Source of the DNA: Amoebidium appalachense
Lineage: Eukaryota > Ichthyosporea
Direction: 5' to 3'
DNA: 61,809 bases
NCBI GenBank assembly: GCA_963693365.1
Contig: CAVNZM010000026.1
Span: forward strand, 1-61,809
Shown: positions 1 to 10,668 of the stretch, piece by piece
Layout of the letters: each line of letters begins with the position of its first letter
How positions within the stretch are numbered: the stretch's first letter is position 1
Translations under genes and position numbers: made by a program
Notes under the pieces: model-generated
The model's database searches: none
What the model saw: only the letters and a program-made list of their open reading frames with translations
What the model was told of the DNA's origin: nothing

Positions 1-1026
1 CACCCACGCACCCACGCACCCACACAATCAGCATCACACAGGCATATAACACGGCAGCAACTAATGTGGTTGCATCCAGAGTTCGGCACATACTACGCAC
101 AGAGTTCGGCAAACAGTTGTGCTTTTGTGCTGGTCCGGCCACACACACCACCCCAACCGCCAGTTTTTTATTTATTTTTTTTATTTTTATTTTAACACGT
201 TTGGTTAACGTCATCCACCTGCTGCCGGAAGAGTGCATAGGACACAGTCCCATTAGCTACGTTAGAACACCAACCGCCAGTGACTTATAAATTTTTAAAT
301 TTTGGATAAAACTTAAAAACTGAGATGTGCATGTGGACAGAAATTTTAAGCGTGTTTATAGGGAGAGAAGGAGAGAGCTCTAGATACACAAGAGGGTCAA
401 AAAGGGGGACCGGGCCTGGACCACGTGATGGCTTCGTTGATGCTCATGCCAACACATGACGGTTGCCACGCGCGTGCAAATCTGAGAGAGAGAGAGAGAG
501 GGAGAGAGAGGGGGAGAGAGAGAGAGGGGGGGGGGGGAGAGAGAGAGAGAGTGTGTGTGTGTGTGTGTGTGTGGGGGGGTGGGGGGGGGGGGGGGGGGGG
601 GGGGGGAAGGGCTATTCGTTGGCAAGAGCCAGGAGAGACAGGGGGAAGAGTGGTGTCTATTGGTCTAATAAAGTAATGATGAATACCGGAGGGGGGGGGG
701 GGGGGGGGGGGGATGGGGGAGTGGGGGGGGGGGGGGGGGGGGGAAGGGGGAGGAAAGAACGGGAGGGGAGGGGGGGGGGGGGGAGGCGAGGTCTGCCAGG
801 CATAGAGAGGGAGATGCAGACAGAGGGGGGGGGGAGGGGGGGAGGGAGGAGGTGAATACCGGAGGGGGGGGGGGGGGATGGGGGATTGGGGGGGGGGGGG
901 GGGGGGGGGGGGGGAGAGGGGGAGGAAAGAACGGGAGGGGGGAGGGGGGGGGGGGGGGGGGGGGCGGGGTCTGCCAGGCATAGAGAGGGAGATGCAGACA
1001 GAGGGGGGGGGGGGGGGGGAGGGAGG

Positions 1027-1078
<52 letters not shown>

Positions 1079-1299
1079 GATGGGGGCAGGAAGGCCGGGG
1101 GAGGAGCGGGCCCGGGTGGGGAGAGCATGGAATGATAACATGTGTGAAGGAGCAGCGAGGTCGGTGAGGAAGAAGGGGAGGGGGGGGGGAGGGGAACAAG
1201 GTTAAGAAAAACAATACACCAAATGACCTCCCCCCCCCCCCCCCCCCCCCCCCCGCCCACCGCCCCCTCCCCCTCCCCATCCCATTCATTTCATCCCAG
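1..1299. repeat. Low-complexity flank (GA, GT, poly-G)
   Basis: No gene is supported here. Bases 483-551 are (GA)n, 551-573 and 1029-1075 are (GT)n, and the rest of 520-1250 is dominated by G runs. A unit of roughly 185 bases beginning with GAATACCGGAGGGG and containing TCTGCCAGGCATAGAGAGGGAGATGCAG occurs at about 680-850 and again at about 853-1030, so the tract grew partly by segmental duplication. It behaves as an intron or spacer upstream of the exon that starts at 1300. Confidence 0.8.
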
Positions 1300-1877
1300 A
1301 TCTGCCAAGAAGCATTCATCAACATCATGGGAATGTGCCGAAACACGTTCATGGCCAGAAAGAATGAATTCCTACAAGGAGCTCGGTTTTACGTACATGG
1401 CAACACCGGTGAAGGCAACATCTCTTTGGCGGTGGAGAGATTTATTGCCTGGTTTTCCGAATTCATCGACCTCATCGGTCAGTTGATGCCCGACACGTCT
1501 ACGATACGCTTGCCGCCCGCTTACACCAAGGAAGAGATCTGGATGGAGTACGTCAGGGTGTGTATTTCATATATACCCCCCCCCCCCCCCCCCCCCCCCC
1601 CCCAAACCACATCTCAATGCATACACCTACACGCACGTACATACGCACACACGCAACTACGTACACGGAATTACACACACATGCACACATGCACACATGC
1701 ACACCGTTCTACACACACATACACACATACACGAACACGTATTATAAACATGCACGCTAACACATGCACAAGCATACACTGCTGGGCACAGCCACCCACC
1801 CACCCACCCGCTCACCTGCTAAACCTCATTCCCACACACAAACACACCCATAAACTGTCAGAGAGAGAGAGACACCG

Positions 1878-1920
<43 letters not shown>

Positions 1921-1964
1921 CCCACACAGGCGCATGCAGCATCATATTGCTTCACATTACCTTA

Positions 1965-2023
<59 letters not shown>

Positions 2024-2635
2024 TTCTCGAACACAAAATCAATAGAACACAAACACACACACCCACACCCACCCACCCACCACCCCACCCACCCGCAGCC
2101 ACACCCCTACACTCACACCCACACCCAAACCCACACCCACATACGTATATAATTTGCTCTCCCCCCTCCCCCCCCCCCCCCCTCCCCCCCCTCCCCCCCA
2201 CAAGCACTCCTGCATATATGGTACAATGCAACCAAGGAAGCCCACGAACACACAAGCACAGGAAAACATGGCTGGGCATTCAGACACACCCACCCGCAAA
2301 CCCACCCACCCATCCACCAATCTACCCAAACAACCAAATTCCCGCGGGTCCACACACTCACTCATAAATCCACCTATTCACGAAACTTGCTTTATCTCAC
2401 TCAGTGTCACCTGTTTAACCTCATTACCCAGATACAAACACACCCAGGCACACACAGAGAGATACCAACCCACACAATGCCGTCCACCCACCCACACAGG
2501 CACATCCATCACAATGTCATATTGACCCACACTGCCTTACCCATGCCTTCACCATCGAAGCACACGTGGCATGCAATGGTGCACGTGAAACCCCACTCCC
2601 CCCCCCCCCCCCCCCATCCCCCCCCCCTCCTTCCC

Positions 2636-2670
<35 letters not shown>

Positions 2671-3351
2671 CCGAACAACACACAAGCACTATGGCATCCT
2701 TATCAACATGCATACATACATAAACAACCTTTTGAAACACAAGCGTGTGACATGCATTTTATCGTACATTATTAACTTTTACAACCAGCACACTGCAACT
2801 CAGGAGGTTATGCACACACACATACACACATACCCACACACACACACAAACTTCAAACGACACACACATGCAATCACACACCACACAGCACATTACACAT
2901 GTCCCTATTACCATCGAAGCAACACCCAAACACCCAAACAAACAAAGGGACATCCATTACGAAACACAAACACACACACACACAGGCACACAAGCACATA
3001 CACACGTACACACGCACAGTGTCAGGCACACACACATGCAAGGGCACCCACACACATACACACACGAAAACATCCATCCAAAACTCCACATTCGAAACAC
3101 AACCTCTATTCTACCCATACAGATATTGTTACATAAATACTGACCTACGTCCGCTTGGAAAACACAGGATATCACAGCCGAGGACACAGCCAACCAAGAA
3201 GAATTCGAGGCACGGTGGGCACAGCTCCATCCCGATTTCGACGAACAGGAACATGTACTTGGCCCCGACCAGGCACGTCTCTCTCCCCCCCTCTGTGTGG
3301 CTGTGTACATGTGTGTGTACGTGTGTGCTTGTGTGTGTGTATGTGTTTTTT

Positions 3352-3382
<31 letters not shown>

Positions 3383-3474
3383 GGGAGGGGGGGGATGTGG
3401 AGGAAGACAACAGGGTGGGCAGTTTAAGCATGTGTGTGAGAATGTGTGCGTGTATGGGTACGTGTGTGCATGCT

Positions 3475-3551
<77 letters not shown>

Positions 3552-3783
3552 TGGAGAACTTGGGAGGGGGGGAGGGGGGGGGGGCAAGCACTGCAATGTT
3601 GAGTACATTGGGGCAAACAGAGTGTATACCGAGGGAGAGGGGGGCAGGGGGGGATAATGGGCCAAACCTGTCCATCTTCCGTATTTGGGATAGTATACGT
3701 CGTAATGTAGCTGACATCCTGACATCATGTGAGGTATGCAGCATAACATGCACCTCCATGCAACCCTACTTCTTAAGCGCCTA

Positions 3784-3864
<81 letters not shown>

Positions 3865-4327
3865 CGTGTGTGTTACAGTATGTGTACGTCAGAATGTGTA
3901 GGCGAATTGGTATGTGAGCATACGTGCATGAAATCGTGTAAACCCCCCCCCTCCCCCCCCCCCCCCCCCCCCCCCGGGGGGGAAGGCAGAACAACAAGAA
4001 CAACAACAACAAAAAAAAACACCCCGCCTACACCTTACTGACAGAGAGAAAAAAACCCACACTAATCGATCTTCACACCTTCCAGACTGCCTCAGGCCAC
4101 AAGCGCAAACGGCAAGCACGGGTAACAGACAAGGGCTACCTTGATCAAGAGGGGTTTCACGCAGCCTGGAGAACCCATTTCAAGGGTGTAAGTTTAAGCA
4201 CCGAGACCACCAACTTCGTCAAATGTGAGTACTGCTGCATTCTCAAGGCCCGCCTCAAGCTGGCCACCACCAATGCTGCAAGGATCCACATCCGTGAACT
4301 GCGGGAGGCACACATCAATCTCCAAAG
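1300..4327 (+). CDS. DUF7869-type gene, upstream exons
   Basis: Four exon-like islands lie between simple repeats. Exon 1 (1300-1557) follows the acceptor CATCCCAG, begins ICQEAFINIMGMCRNTF and ends before GTGTGT. Exon 2 (3168-3272) is 35 codons beginning DITAEDTANQEEF, and its best donor is AG|GCACGT. Exon 3 ends at 3733 before GTATGC and holds PNLSIFRIWDSIRRN; its start (3638 or 3648) is uncertain. Exon 4 (4086-4327) holds FHAAWRTHF and a CEYCCILKARLKLA stretch, and its phase joins the last exon only with a GC donor (AAAG|GCTGGT). The protein pattern matches long transposase-like DUF7869 proteins of invertebrates and protists. The first exon or exons lie outside the window or were not seen. 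Assigning exons 1-3 to this gene rests on order, strand and phase only. Confidence 0.6.
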
Positions 4328-4551
4328 GCTGGTGGCCCCCCCCTCCCCCTCCCCCCCCCCCCCCCCCCCCCCCCCACCCACCCACCAAACGCCATCACCA
4401 CCACCACCATCATTACGTGCACGGCACACACATACACAAAACCTTTACAACATCACACCTGACAACATCTTCCAAAGTAAACACCCACGCACGCACATTC
4501 ACACACACACACACACACACACAAACAAGCATGCACACCTGCACACTCCCG

Positions 4552-4644
<93 letters not shown>

Positions 4645-4774
4645 CCACAACCACACAGTCCGCCCCCCCTCCCCCCTCCCCCCATCCCCCCTCACACACA
4701 CACACACAGTCACATGTTCTCGTGGAGGAGGGCAAAGAAAGGGGGGGGAGGGGGGGGGGGGCAGCGGTGTTGTG

Positions 4775-4859
<85 letters not shown>

Positions 4860-5041
4860 GCGTGTGTGTGTGGTTGCGTGCGCGCATGCACGTGTGCGCA
4901 AGCACTTGGACTTCCCTCCCCCCCCCCCAAACACCATCACCACCACCACCATCATTACATGCACGGCACACGCATACACACAACCTCTAAAACAACACAC
5001 CTGACAACCTGTTCCAAAATAAACACCCACGCACGCACATT

Positions 5042-5091
<50 letters not shown>

Positions 5092-5155
5092 TGCACACCC
5101 GCACACCCGCACGTACCACACATGCACACACACAACCACAACCACACAGTCTTCC

Positions 5156-5188
<33 letters not shown>

Positions 5189-5266
5189 CTTGAACAAAAC
5201 ACACACACATAGTCATGTTTTCGTGGAGGAGGGAAAAAAAAAGGGGGGGAGCTTGGGTAGTGGCGT

Positions 5267-5342
<76 letters not shown>

Positions 5343-5345
5343 ACG
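1558..5345. repeat. Intronic microsatellites
   Basis: The introns of the DUF7869-type gene consist largely of simple sequence. Poly-C runs lie at 1577-1602, 1879-1918, 1967-2023, 2599-2668, 3943-3975, 4338-4376 and 5159-5187. (AC)n or (CA)n tracts lie at 1640-1700, 2815-3070, 4556-4643 and 5047-5087. (GT)n tracts lie at 3478-3549, 3786-3861, 4777-4870 and 5273-5341, with T15G26 near 3346. The stretch 4376-4760 resembles 4922-5220, so a unit of about 545 bases (AC tract, poly-C, then GT tract) is duplicated inside the last intron. Confidence 0.85.
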
Positions 5346-5645
5346 TGTGTGCGCAAGCACTTGCAAGTGACTGTGTGTACGTGTGTGCCTGCGCGTAGGG
5401 TATTTGGGTTGGTATTTGGGTTTGTATCTGGCGACATCACATGTATTTCAAATCACCGCATCGCGCACATCTCTTTGGTAGCAACTTCCTGCAATCAAAG
5501 TATGTCACTATATACATACACATATTCGCAACTAGAGTGCATGAAACCGCACAGCTTTGTCGTACACACACATATTCGCAATTATTAGAGTGCATGAAAC
5601 CGCACAGTTGTGTCGTACAGCCATTGAAGATAAACGAGTGACGTC

Positions 5646-5766
5646 ATCCTAGTACCAACTAGGATGACGTCATCCTAGTTGTAACTAGGATATATTGTCC
5701 TAGTTGTAACTAGGATCCAGAGTCCTAGTTGTGATTAGGATCGGGTCTCCTGGTTGACACTAGGAT
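5646..5766. repeat. Five palindromic 20-mers, 25-bp period
   Basis: Units start at 5646, 5672, 5697, 5722 and 5747. Each is a near-perfect inverted repeat of the form TCCTAGTTGTAACTAGGA. Units 1-3 have complete arms, unit 4 (GATTAGGA) and unit 5 (CCTGGTTGACACTAGGA) are diverged. TGACGTCA half-site-like sequence separates units 1 and 2. The array lies in the last intron of the DUF7869-type gene, about 50 bases before the acceptor. It may be a cluster of transcription-factor sites or a small non-autonomous element; the sequence does not decide. Confidence 0.85.
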
Positions 5767-5815
5767 TATGATCCTCCTAACCATATATATAGTGATTGAC
5801 CATGAGATGTCACAG

Positions 5816-7491
5816 AAAGGAGAGAGAGAGCTATTACCAGCATCGGTCAGCTGCAATTCGGGAGCCACACAAGTACATGAGTGTCATCGTTGACTCAATG
5901 GACCAAGCAAAATCCGAAATCCCGAACGTACATTGGAACTCCAAAGCCGCGAGCTCGATTCCCAAGAAGGCCGTTCGGATAACCAGTGTCCTCGTTCATG
6001 GCCGCACCCTCTACACAATCGTGGATGAGCACGGTCGCAAGGGTGCCAATGTCCAAATCGCGGCACTCACGTTGGCAATCGAGCGTGAATTGGAGATACG
6101 GGGCTCGTTGCCAGAGACGTTGTACGTGCAAATGGATAACGCCTCCGAGAATCATTGCAACGCAATGATGCAATTTTTTGAATTACTCGTTTCTAGGGGT
6201 GTGTTCACCACTGTGGAGTGTTCGTTCCTTCTTCCGGGACATACGCACGAGGATATCGATGGCCGCTTTCGGGGATTCAACCATTACCTGACTGAGCAAC
6301 CGCCGCGGACTGTTCCCGATTTGATGGAGACTTTGAAAAAGCGACCAAGATCGAAAGATTTAGCGCCGTATATTCGCCAAAGAGGGAGAGTGGTGGAGCC
6401 TCCTGAGGTGCACAATGTACAAGCCATTCCAGAGTTCACAGAGTGGTTAGGCCCCTTGCGCCGATCCCCTGTCGTACTTCGCAAAATGGCGATGCTTCCG
6501 ATGGATCAAACTGGACACTGGCGTAAAATTTGAGGTTCGGCGACTTGCCAGCCAAGGCGAGTGGATAGAATGTAGAGGTTCGCGTAAGGCTCTTCTTCAC
6601 ACGCTCCCCAACCAGCCTGCATCGATGTCAATCAAGGTGAACCAAGGGTCGTCTATTCAGCCTTTTCCGATTTGGCTACGCGAACAATGGGGCACACTTG
6701 GAAGTATGCTTGAGCGATTGGCTAAGGACAATGTATTTTTGGACCCTGATGGAGAGCACCTGGAGTGGTGGAAGGAGCAAGCGCAGAGTGCCGGATATGA
6801 TACAGTGACAGGCGAGTTCACGCAACCTGCGCCGGCATTCGAAAATGTCATTACGTTTCCCTTTCGGCTGGTTAGCGATTTGACATCCAATCGATCATAC
6901 CCGCGACCGCCCCCTCCAGGTCTTCCGGCCATCCCGGACGAACTTGAAGATCCGAACAACAGAGATGGAGATGACTGCGACATACCGTGCAATGGGGCTG
7001 ACGGTAGGAGGGAAAGGCGCCAAATCGTAAAATTTACAAACCCGGGTGCTCCCAACGAAAATGATTTTGTGTTGGTGCACACTTGGGACGACACACAGAA
7101 TACTCCCGGATCAGACTACTTGGGGGAATTTTGTGTGGCGAAAGTAATTCATATTGAAAATCCAGAGGCCCTACCGGCTGATAGAACTTTTTGGGTGCAT
7201 TGGTGGTGTCCTGATGGTGTGGCTAGTGATCTGAGATATGACGCAAAACTGCAACCTATGTTTATTCACAAGGAAGATCCTGCAAGGCAGACTTCCACTA
7301 CCTTTCCAGTTTTGACTTGCACAGATAAAAGTTTTCAGGGGTTCTATAGGCCGAATGTACAGAAGGAGCAGTTAAAGGAATATGTTCAATGGATAGACCC
7401 TGTGAAATTCGAGAATATGTGTGGGACGATTTCTACCGGAAGTAGTTTTCTTGGAAAATCGGGTAAGGGTAACAGGTTCAATGTTGTTTAA
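5816..7491 (+). pseudogene. DUF7869-type gene, last exon (frameshifted)
   Basis: After the acceptor TCACAG the exon reads KERESYYQHR, then SVIVDSMDQAKSEIP, then VQMDNASENHCNAMMQFF and FLLPGHTHEDIDGRF. This D...DNASENH...GHTHEDID series is characteristic of DUF7869 proteins, in which it is thought to form an RNase H-like transposase core. The first frame stops at 6533. The following reading frame (FRWIKLDTGVKFEVRRLAS onward) lies in another phase and runs to 7491, so there is a frameshift near 6465-6485. The C-terminal half carries a WWKEQA stretch and a BAH-like FVLVHTWDD segment. It is either a decayed repeat-element gene or a host gene with a one-base assembly error. It ends 280 bases before the first viral gene. 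Confidence 0.65.
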
Positions 7492-7771
7492 ATCTCAATT
7501 AATGGCATTGCTCGAATTAAGCAAATCGGAGGTCAAGCGGGGTTTGGAAAAATAATAGTACTGAACAAAAGTAAGAATCTTATCCATGTTTTAGCAAACA
7601 CTTCTAAATTTTCGTAAAGTCTGATTGGTGTGAATGACGCATGGCTGTGCCAACCCATAATATTATAGCCTCAGGCATTGCCGGCAACTTATTTTTGACC
7701 CAAAATTGCAAAAATAAAACGGCAGAAATCGCTGCACGTGTCCATTATCTCAAAAGTCCTAAGTACCCTCC
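7492..7771. other. Left junction of the viral block
   Basis: This AT-richer 280-base stretch has no convincing gene. It separates the last DUF7869-type codon from the 3' end of the VLTF3-like gene, so a host/virus junction should lie within it or close by. I see no terminal inverted repeat or obvious target-site duplication matching the right side. Confidence 0.4.
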
Positions 7772-8716
7772 TTACGACCAGCCCAGCTTTGCACAGATGG
7801 CCTGCCATGTGCGGTCGTGGTCACAGAGTTTGTCTGCAGACTTTAGCAGGGGTATGTGGGGTAGATAGGCGCCCCACTGGAGCAGCTCGCAGAACTTGAA
7901 CAGCAGGTAGTTGACCGAGAGGAAGTTGATCCTGTCATCGCACGCGTCCTTGAACACGCCCTGCGTCTGCATGAACATGTCGCGCAGGCGGTCCAGCTGC
8001 TCGGGGTTGAACTGCGGGCACTGAATGCCAAATGCGCTCTGCATGATGCTGGGGATGTTTCGGTAGTAGCGGTTGAGCTTGCGGCTTCTCAGGAGCTTCT
8101 TGACATGTGCGTGCGTGATGCGTTCCATGGGGTAGTGCAGCGTGGCCGCGTCCCTGACAAACTCGATGACGTCAACCGGTATGTCTGTGGTCTCCTTGCC
8201 CTGGAAGTGCACGAGCGTCTCGTTGAAATGGTTGAGCGGCTTGTATACCTGTTGGCGCTGGCTGCGGGGTGGGGGCATCTTGAACACCGACTTGTTGAAC
8301 TCACAGAACCCGGGCACGGCCTCACCGCACTCGTCGCACACGTACATCTCCCTCATCTTGTCCAGCAGGCCGACGCCGCACGCGGGGCAGGGATCGGGCT
8401 CGCGGCGGGGAGCACGGTCCTGCACGTCCTCCACATGGGTCAGGTAGTCGCGATACACCTCCCTCCTCGAATCCCTGTCGCTGCACTCGTAGTGCTTAAG
8501 CATGTAGGGCAGGGTGTCGAGAAGGAACTCAACCTCCTCCTGGACAACAGCGGCGTCGCCGATCCTGCGGCGCTTGGCAAACTCGGCCATGCGCACGTCC
8601 ACACGCGACTCCATGTCGTTCTGGGCCACGTGCTGCACATACTGCTTGTCTGCCTCGCAGCCCTTCTTGGACCGGTAGGGCGCGCGCATCGGGCGCTTGC
8701 GCTCGTCCGCTGACAT
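7772..8716 (-). CDS. VLTF3-like late transcription factor
   Basis: The 314-residue product resembles the poxvirus late transcription factor VLTF3 family, a Nucleocytoviricota hallmark that activates late viral genes. What shows it is a zinc ribbon, CPACGVGLLDKM then YVCDECG (CxxC...CxxC), near residues 110-135, followed by the family signature LNHFNETLVHFQGKE and a conserved C-terminal helical region (RSRKLNRYYRNI, LFKFCELLQW). The family is usually 200-400 residues, so this is full length. The ATG at 8716 was chosen because the longer frame has only a TTG upstream. A TATA-like AGGTATATAAGG lies about 33 bases upstream. It is the strongest sign that the block derives from a nucleocytoplasmic-type virus. 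No frameshift is seen. Confidence 0.87.
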   Translation of the reverse strand: MSADERKRPMRAPYRSKKGCEADKQYVQHVAQNDMESRVDVRMAEFAKRRRIGDAAVVQEEVEFLLDTLPYMLKHYECSDRDSRREVYRDYLTHVEDVQDRAPRREPDPCPACGVGLLDKMREMYVCDECGEAVPGFCEFNKSVFKMPPPRSQRQQVYKPLNHFNETLVHFQGKETTDIPVDVIEFVRDAATLHYPMERITHAHVKKLLRSRKLNRYYRNIPSIMQSAFGIQCPQFNPEQLDRLRDMFMQTQGVFKDACDDRINFLSVNYLLFKFCELLQWGAYLPHIPLLKSADKLCDHDRTWQAICAKLGWS

Positions 8717-8748
8717 GCTAGTTGGCAAGAAAGTGTGCCGCGGACGCG

Positions 8749-8760
8749 CCTTATATACCT
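8749..8760 (-). promoter_or_regulatory. TATA box of the VLTF3-like gene
   Basis: AGGTATATAAGG on the minus strand, 33 bases before the ATG at 8716; a variant of the AGGTATAAAAG motif found before several other genes in the block. Confidence 0.6.
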
Positions 8761-8769
8761 GCGGGAGCC

Positions 8770-9462
8770 CTAGTTCACGCTGTCGGCCTGGATGATGAAC
8801 AGTATGGGGAAGGTACTCCCTGGGATGCTTTCAGCGAACGAGCCCGTTGCGGCGCTCAAACCCAGGTTTGTGGCCTGCCCAGACCCTTGAGAAGCGACGC
8901 TTGTTCCCAGCAACTCGATGATTTCAGTGCCGTGGGCAACAGACTCGCGGCTGTAGTCGGGGGGGGGAGGTGCCCGACCCGGCTTAACGCCACAGTAGCC
9001 CAAGACGTTCTTTGGGGTGGCCAACACGCATTCACCGCCTACGCTTACGGTGCCAGGCCCGCAGCTTCCCCCTTTCCGCGAGCTCGAGCGAACACGCATG
9101 GTTGCGGCAGGTCTGGACTTGGGGGCGGCAGTGGGCTTCCTGGTTGCCATTGCCTTGGTTGGGGCTTGAACGGGTTTAGAAACCGGCCTCCTGGAGGCGG
9201 CCTTGGGGGCAACGCTCACCCGCATGGTCCCCATTGGTTTCAGAGGACGCATGGCGGTCGCAAGCTTGGGTTTCTTTGGGGGGTGGCCGACGGTCGCATG
9301 CTTGGCTGGTGCCTTGCGCTTGGCGCTGTCACCTGGCATCCCCAGACGCCCAGCACGACCGATGAGCGACTCGAGCGCCTTCACCTCCAACTCCAGGTTA
9401 CTGGTGGACACGGGAACAGGCAGCACGCGTGATGCTTCCGTCAGTTTAGTGTTCCTGCGCAT
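8770..9462 (-). CDS. Basic Lys/Arg/Pro/Ala-rich protein, possible DNA-binding core protein
   Basis: The 230-residue product starts at an ATG at 9462, just past the stop of the next gene. Residues 45-135 are rich in K, R, P and A (AKRKAPAKHATVGHPPKKPK, SRRPVSKPVQAPTKAMATRK), like core or histone-like proteins that condense virion DNA. A short Cys pair follows (SCGPGTVSVGGECV), then an uncharged C-terminal tail. No enzymatic motif is visible. A virion DNA-condensing role is inferred from composition alone. Confidence 0.6.
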   Translation of the reverse strand: MRRNTKLTEASRVLPVPVSTSNLELEVKALESLIGRAGRLGMPGDSAKRKAPAKHATVGHPPKKPKLATAMRPLKPMGTMRVSVAPKAASRRPVSKPVQAPTKAMATRKPTAAPKSRPAATMRVRSSSRKGGSCGPGTVSVGGECVLATPKNVLGYCGVKPGRAPPPPDYSRESVAHGTEIIELLGTSVASQGSGQATNLGLSAATGSFAESIPGSTFPILFIIQADSVN

Positions 9463-9485
9463 TTATTTGTGGACAAGAAAAGATA

Positions 9486-10313
9486 TCACACACAGCGCCG
9501 GGCAACGTTGGCCAGCTTCGTTTGCTCCGCATGGAAGAGAGCCAGCTGTGCATCGTAGTCGAGGGTCTCGTTTGTGCGCACGTTACATCTCTGGAAGAGT
9601 ATGTAGCGTACACGCCGGTAGAGGTCCTCGCTGAACAGCGTGATGTCCAGTGGAAGCACGCCGTACTCCCCAAACCATGACAGGATGTCCTTGTCCAACT
9701 CGTTGGGCTGATACCAGTCAGGAAGCGCCATCAGCGTGTCGGGGGTTTTCTTTCGCACCAGCTCCTCCAACTCTATAAGGTAGGTCTGGATCTTGGACGC
9801 CTCGTCCAGGCCGATTCGCCACTTGCACGCGTACTTATCCAGGTCCTCGATGATCCACGGCTCCCTGCAGCTGGAGCTTGCCTCGAGGGACGAGAAGTCA
9901 TCAGGGAAAGACCCGAACATGGCCATGCGGATGCGCGAGTAGACGTCCTCGGCCACCTTGAACACGCTCACATCGGTGGCCTCGTCGAGTGCGGATCCCT
10001 TGGCGCCGTTTTTGTTGATGTCGACACCGAGATTGATGACGCATCCAAGAATAAACCCAACTGCGTCCAATGGCTGCAGGCGCCCCTTGCAGGAACCGAC
10101 GACCTGCTGGACGGCGTACAGGCCACGCCATACATAGAGCGAGGCCCGGTCGGCGACCGGCGCCGACACGCACATCTCGCGCGCATAGTCCTTCTTCTGC
10201 CTGATCAACAAGTGCTTTGCGGCCTTGACGTCATTCTCTGATGTGGGGCCGGTGGCCTTTTTCAGCACCAGGTTGGTGGTGTTTGTGATGTTTGCTTTGT
10301 CGTACTTGGGCAT
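9486..10313 (-). CDS. Unknown viral protein, 275 aa
   Basis: I do not recognise the family. The product is globular, mixed-charge and without membrane segments. Recurrent aromatic and acidic helices include WIIEDLDKYACKWRIGLDE and ILSWFGEYGVLPLDITLF. The ATG at 10313 overlaps a TATAAATG sequence, so the mRNA leader must be very short or the promoter lies further up. The gene sits between the basic protein and the SWIB gene, all on the minus strand with gaps of 24-40 bases, so it is probably expressed with them. Confidence 0.65.
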   Translation of the reverse strand: MPKYDKANITNTTNLVLKKATGPTSENDVKAAKHLLIRQKKDYAREMCVSAPVADRASLYVWRGLYAVQQVVGSCKGRLQPLDAVGFILGCVINLGVDINKNGAKGSALDEATDVSVFKVAEDVYSRIRMAMFGSFPDDFSSLEASSSCREPWIIEDLDKYACKWRIGLDEASKIQTYLIELEELVRKKTPDTLMALPDWYQPNELDKDILSWFGEYGVLPLDITLFSEDLYRRVRYILFQRCNVRTNETLDYDAQLALFHAEQTKLANVARRCV

Positions 10314-10351
10314 TTATAGCGGCCACGGAAAATATTGGGAGGCACCGTGCT

Positions 10352-10612
10352 TCAACCACTGAACCTGCTGATCATGCGTGCGATGTCGCCGAACTTGGCG
10401 TTGGCCATCTTGGGAAACAGTGGGGCAAGGGCGCGGTCCACCTTGATCCTTTGGCCTTCGGCAAGACCTTTCTTCTTGGCGTACGCCCACACCGCCTTTA
10501 CGATCTGTCCACGCGTGGCCGACGACTTGTGCATGAAGCCCTTGAGGGGGGGATTGAGCTTGACGGGACGATTGAACGCCGATTTGGTCTTGCGCGTGTA
10601 GCATATGGCCAT
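10352..10612 (-). CDS. SWIB/MDM2-domain protein
   Basis: The 86-residue product is almost exactly one SWIB domain: AFNRPVKLNPPLKGF, then RGQIVKAVWAYAKKKGL (the conserved R..vvK.iW.YiK..nL helix), KVDRALAPLFP, and a final helix FGDIARMISRFS. SWIB domains occur in SWI/SNF and TFIIH-like complexes, in bacterial topoisomerase fusions and in some giant viruses, and mediate protein contacts on chromatin. A free-standing viral copy could act in DNA packing or transcription; that is inference. The N terminus is basic. The start at 10612 is the only ATG giving the whole domain. Confidence 0.8.
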   Translation of the reverse strand: MAICYTRKTKSAFNRPVKLNPPLKGFMHKSSATRGQIVKAVWAYAKKKGLAEGQRIKVDRALAPLFPKMANAKFGDIARMISRFSG

Positions 10613-10668
10613 TGCTCATGTCGACAATAAAATCCATGACTGCAAGGACCCGCCACTGTTCTGTGACT

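Noticed and set aside
397-1260. Long open frames of Pro, Gly, Val-Cys or Thr-His across poly-G and GT tracts here and in all other microsatellites
   Set aside because: They exist only because the simple repeats contain no stop codons; no gene-like composition or family.
5646-5766. CRISPR array at the 25-bp palindromes
   Set aside because: The repeats are 20 bases with 5-6 base gaps, leaving no room for spacers.
8105-8713. Plus-strand 202-residue frame opposite the VLTF3-like gene
   Set aside because: An antisense shadow of GC-rich coding DNA; the minus strand has the conserved zinc ribbon and family signature.
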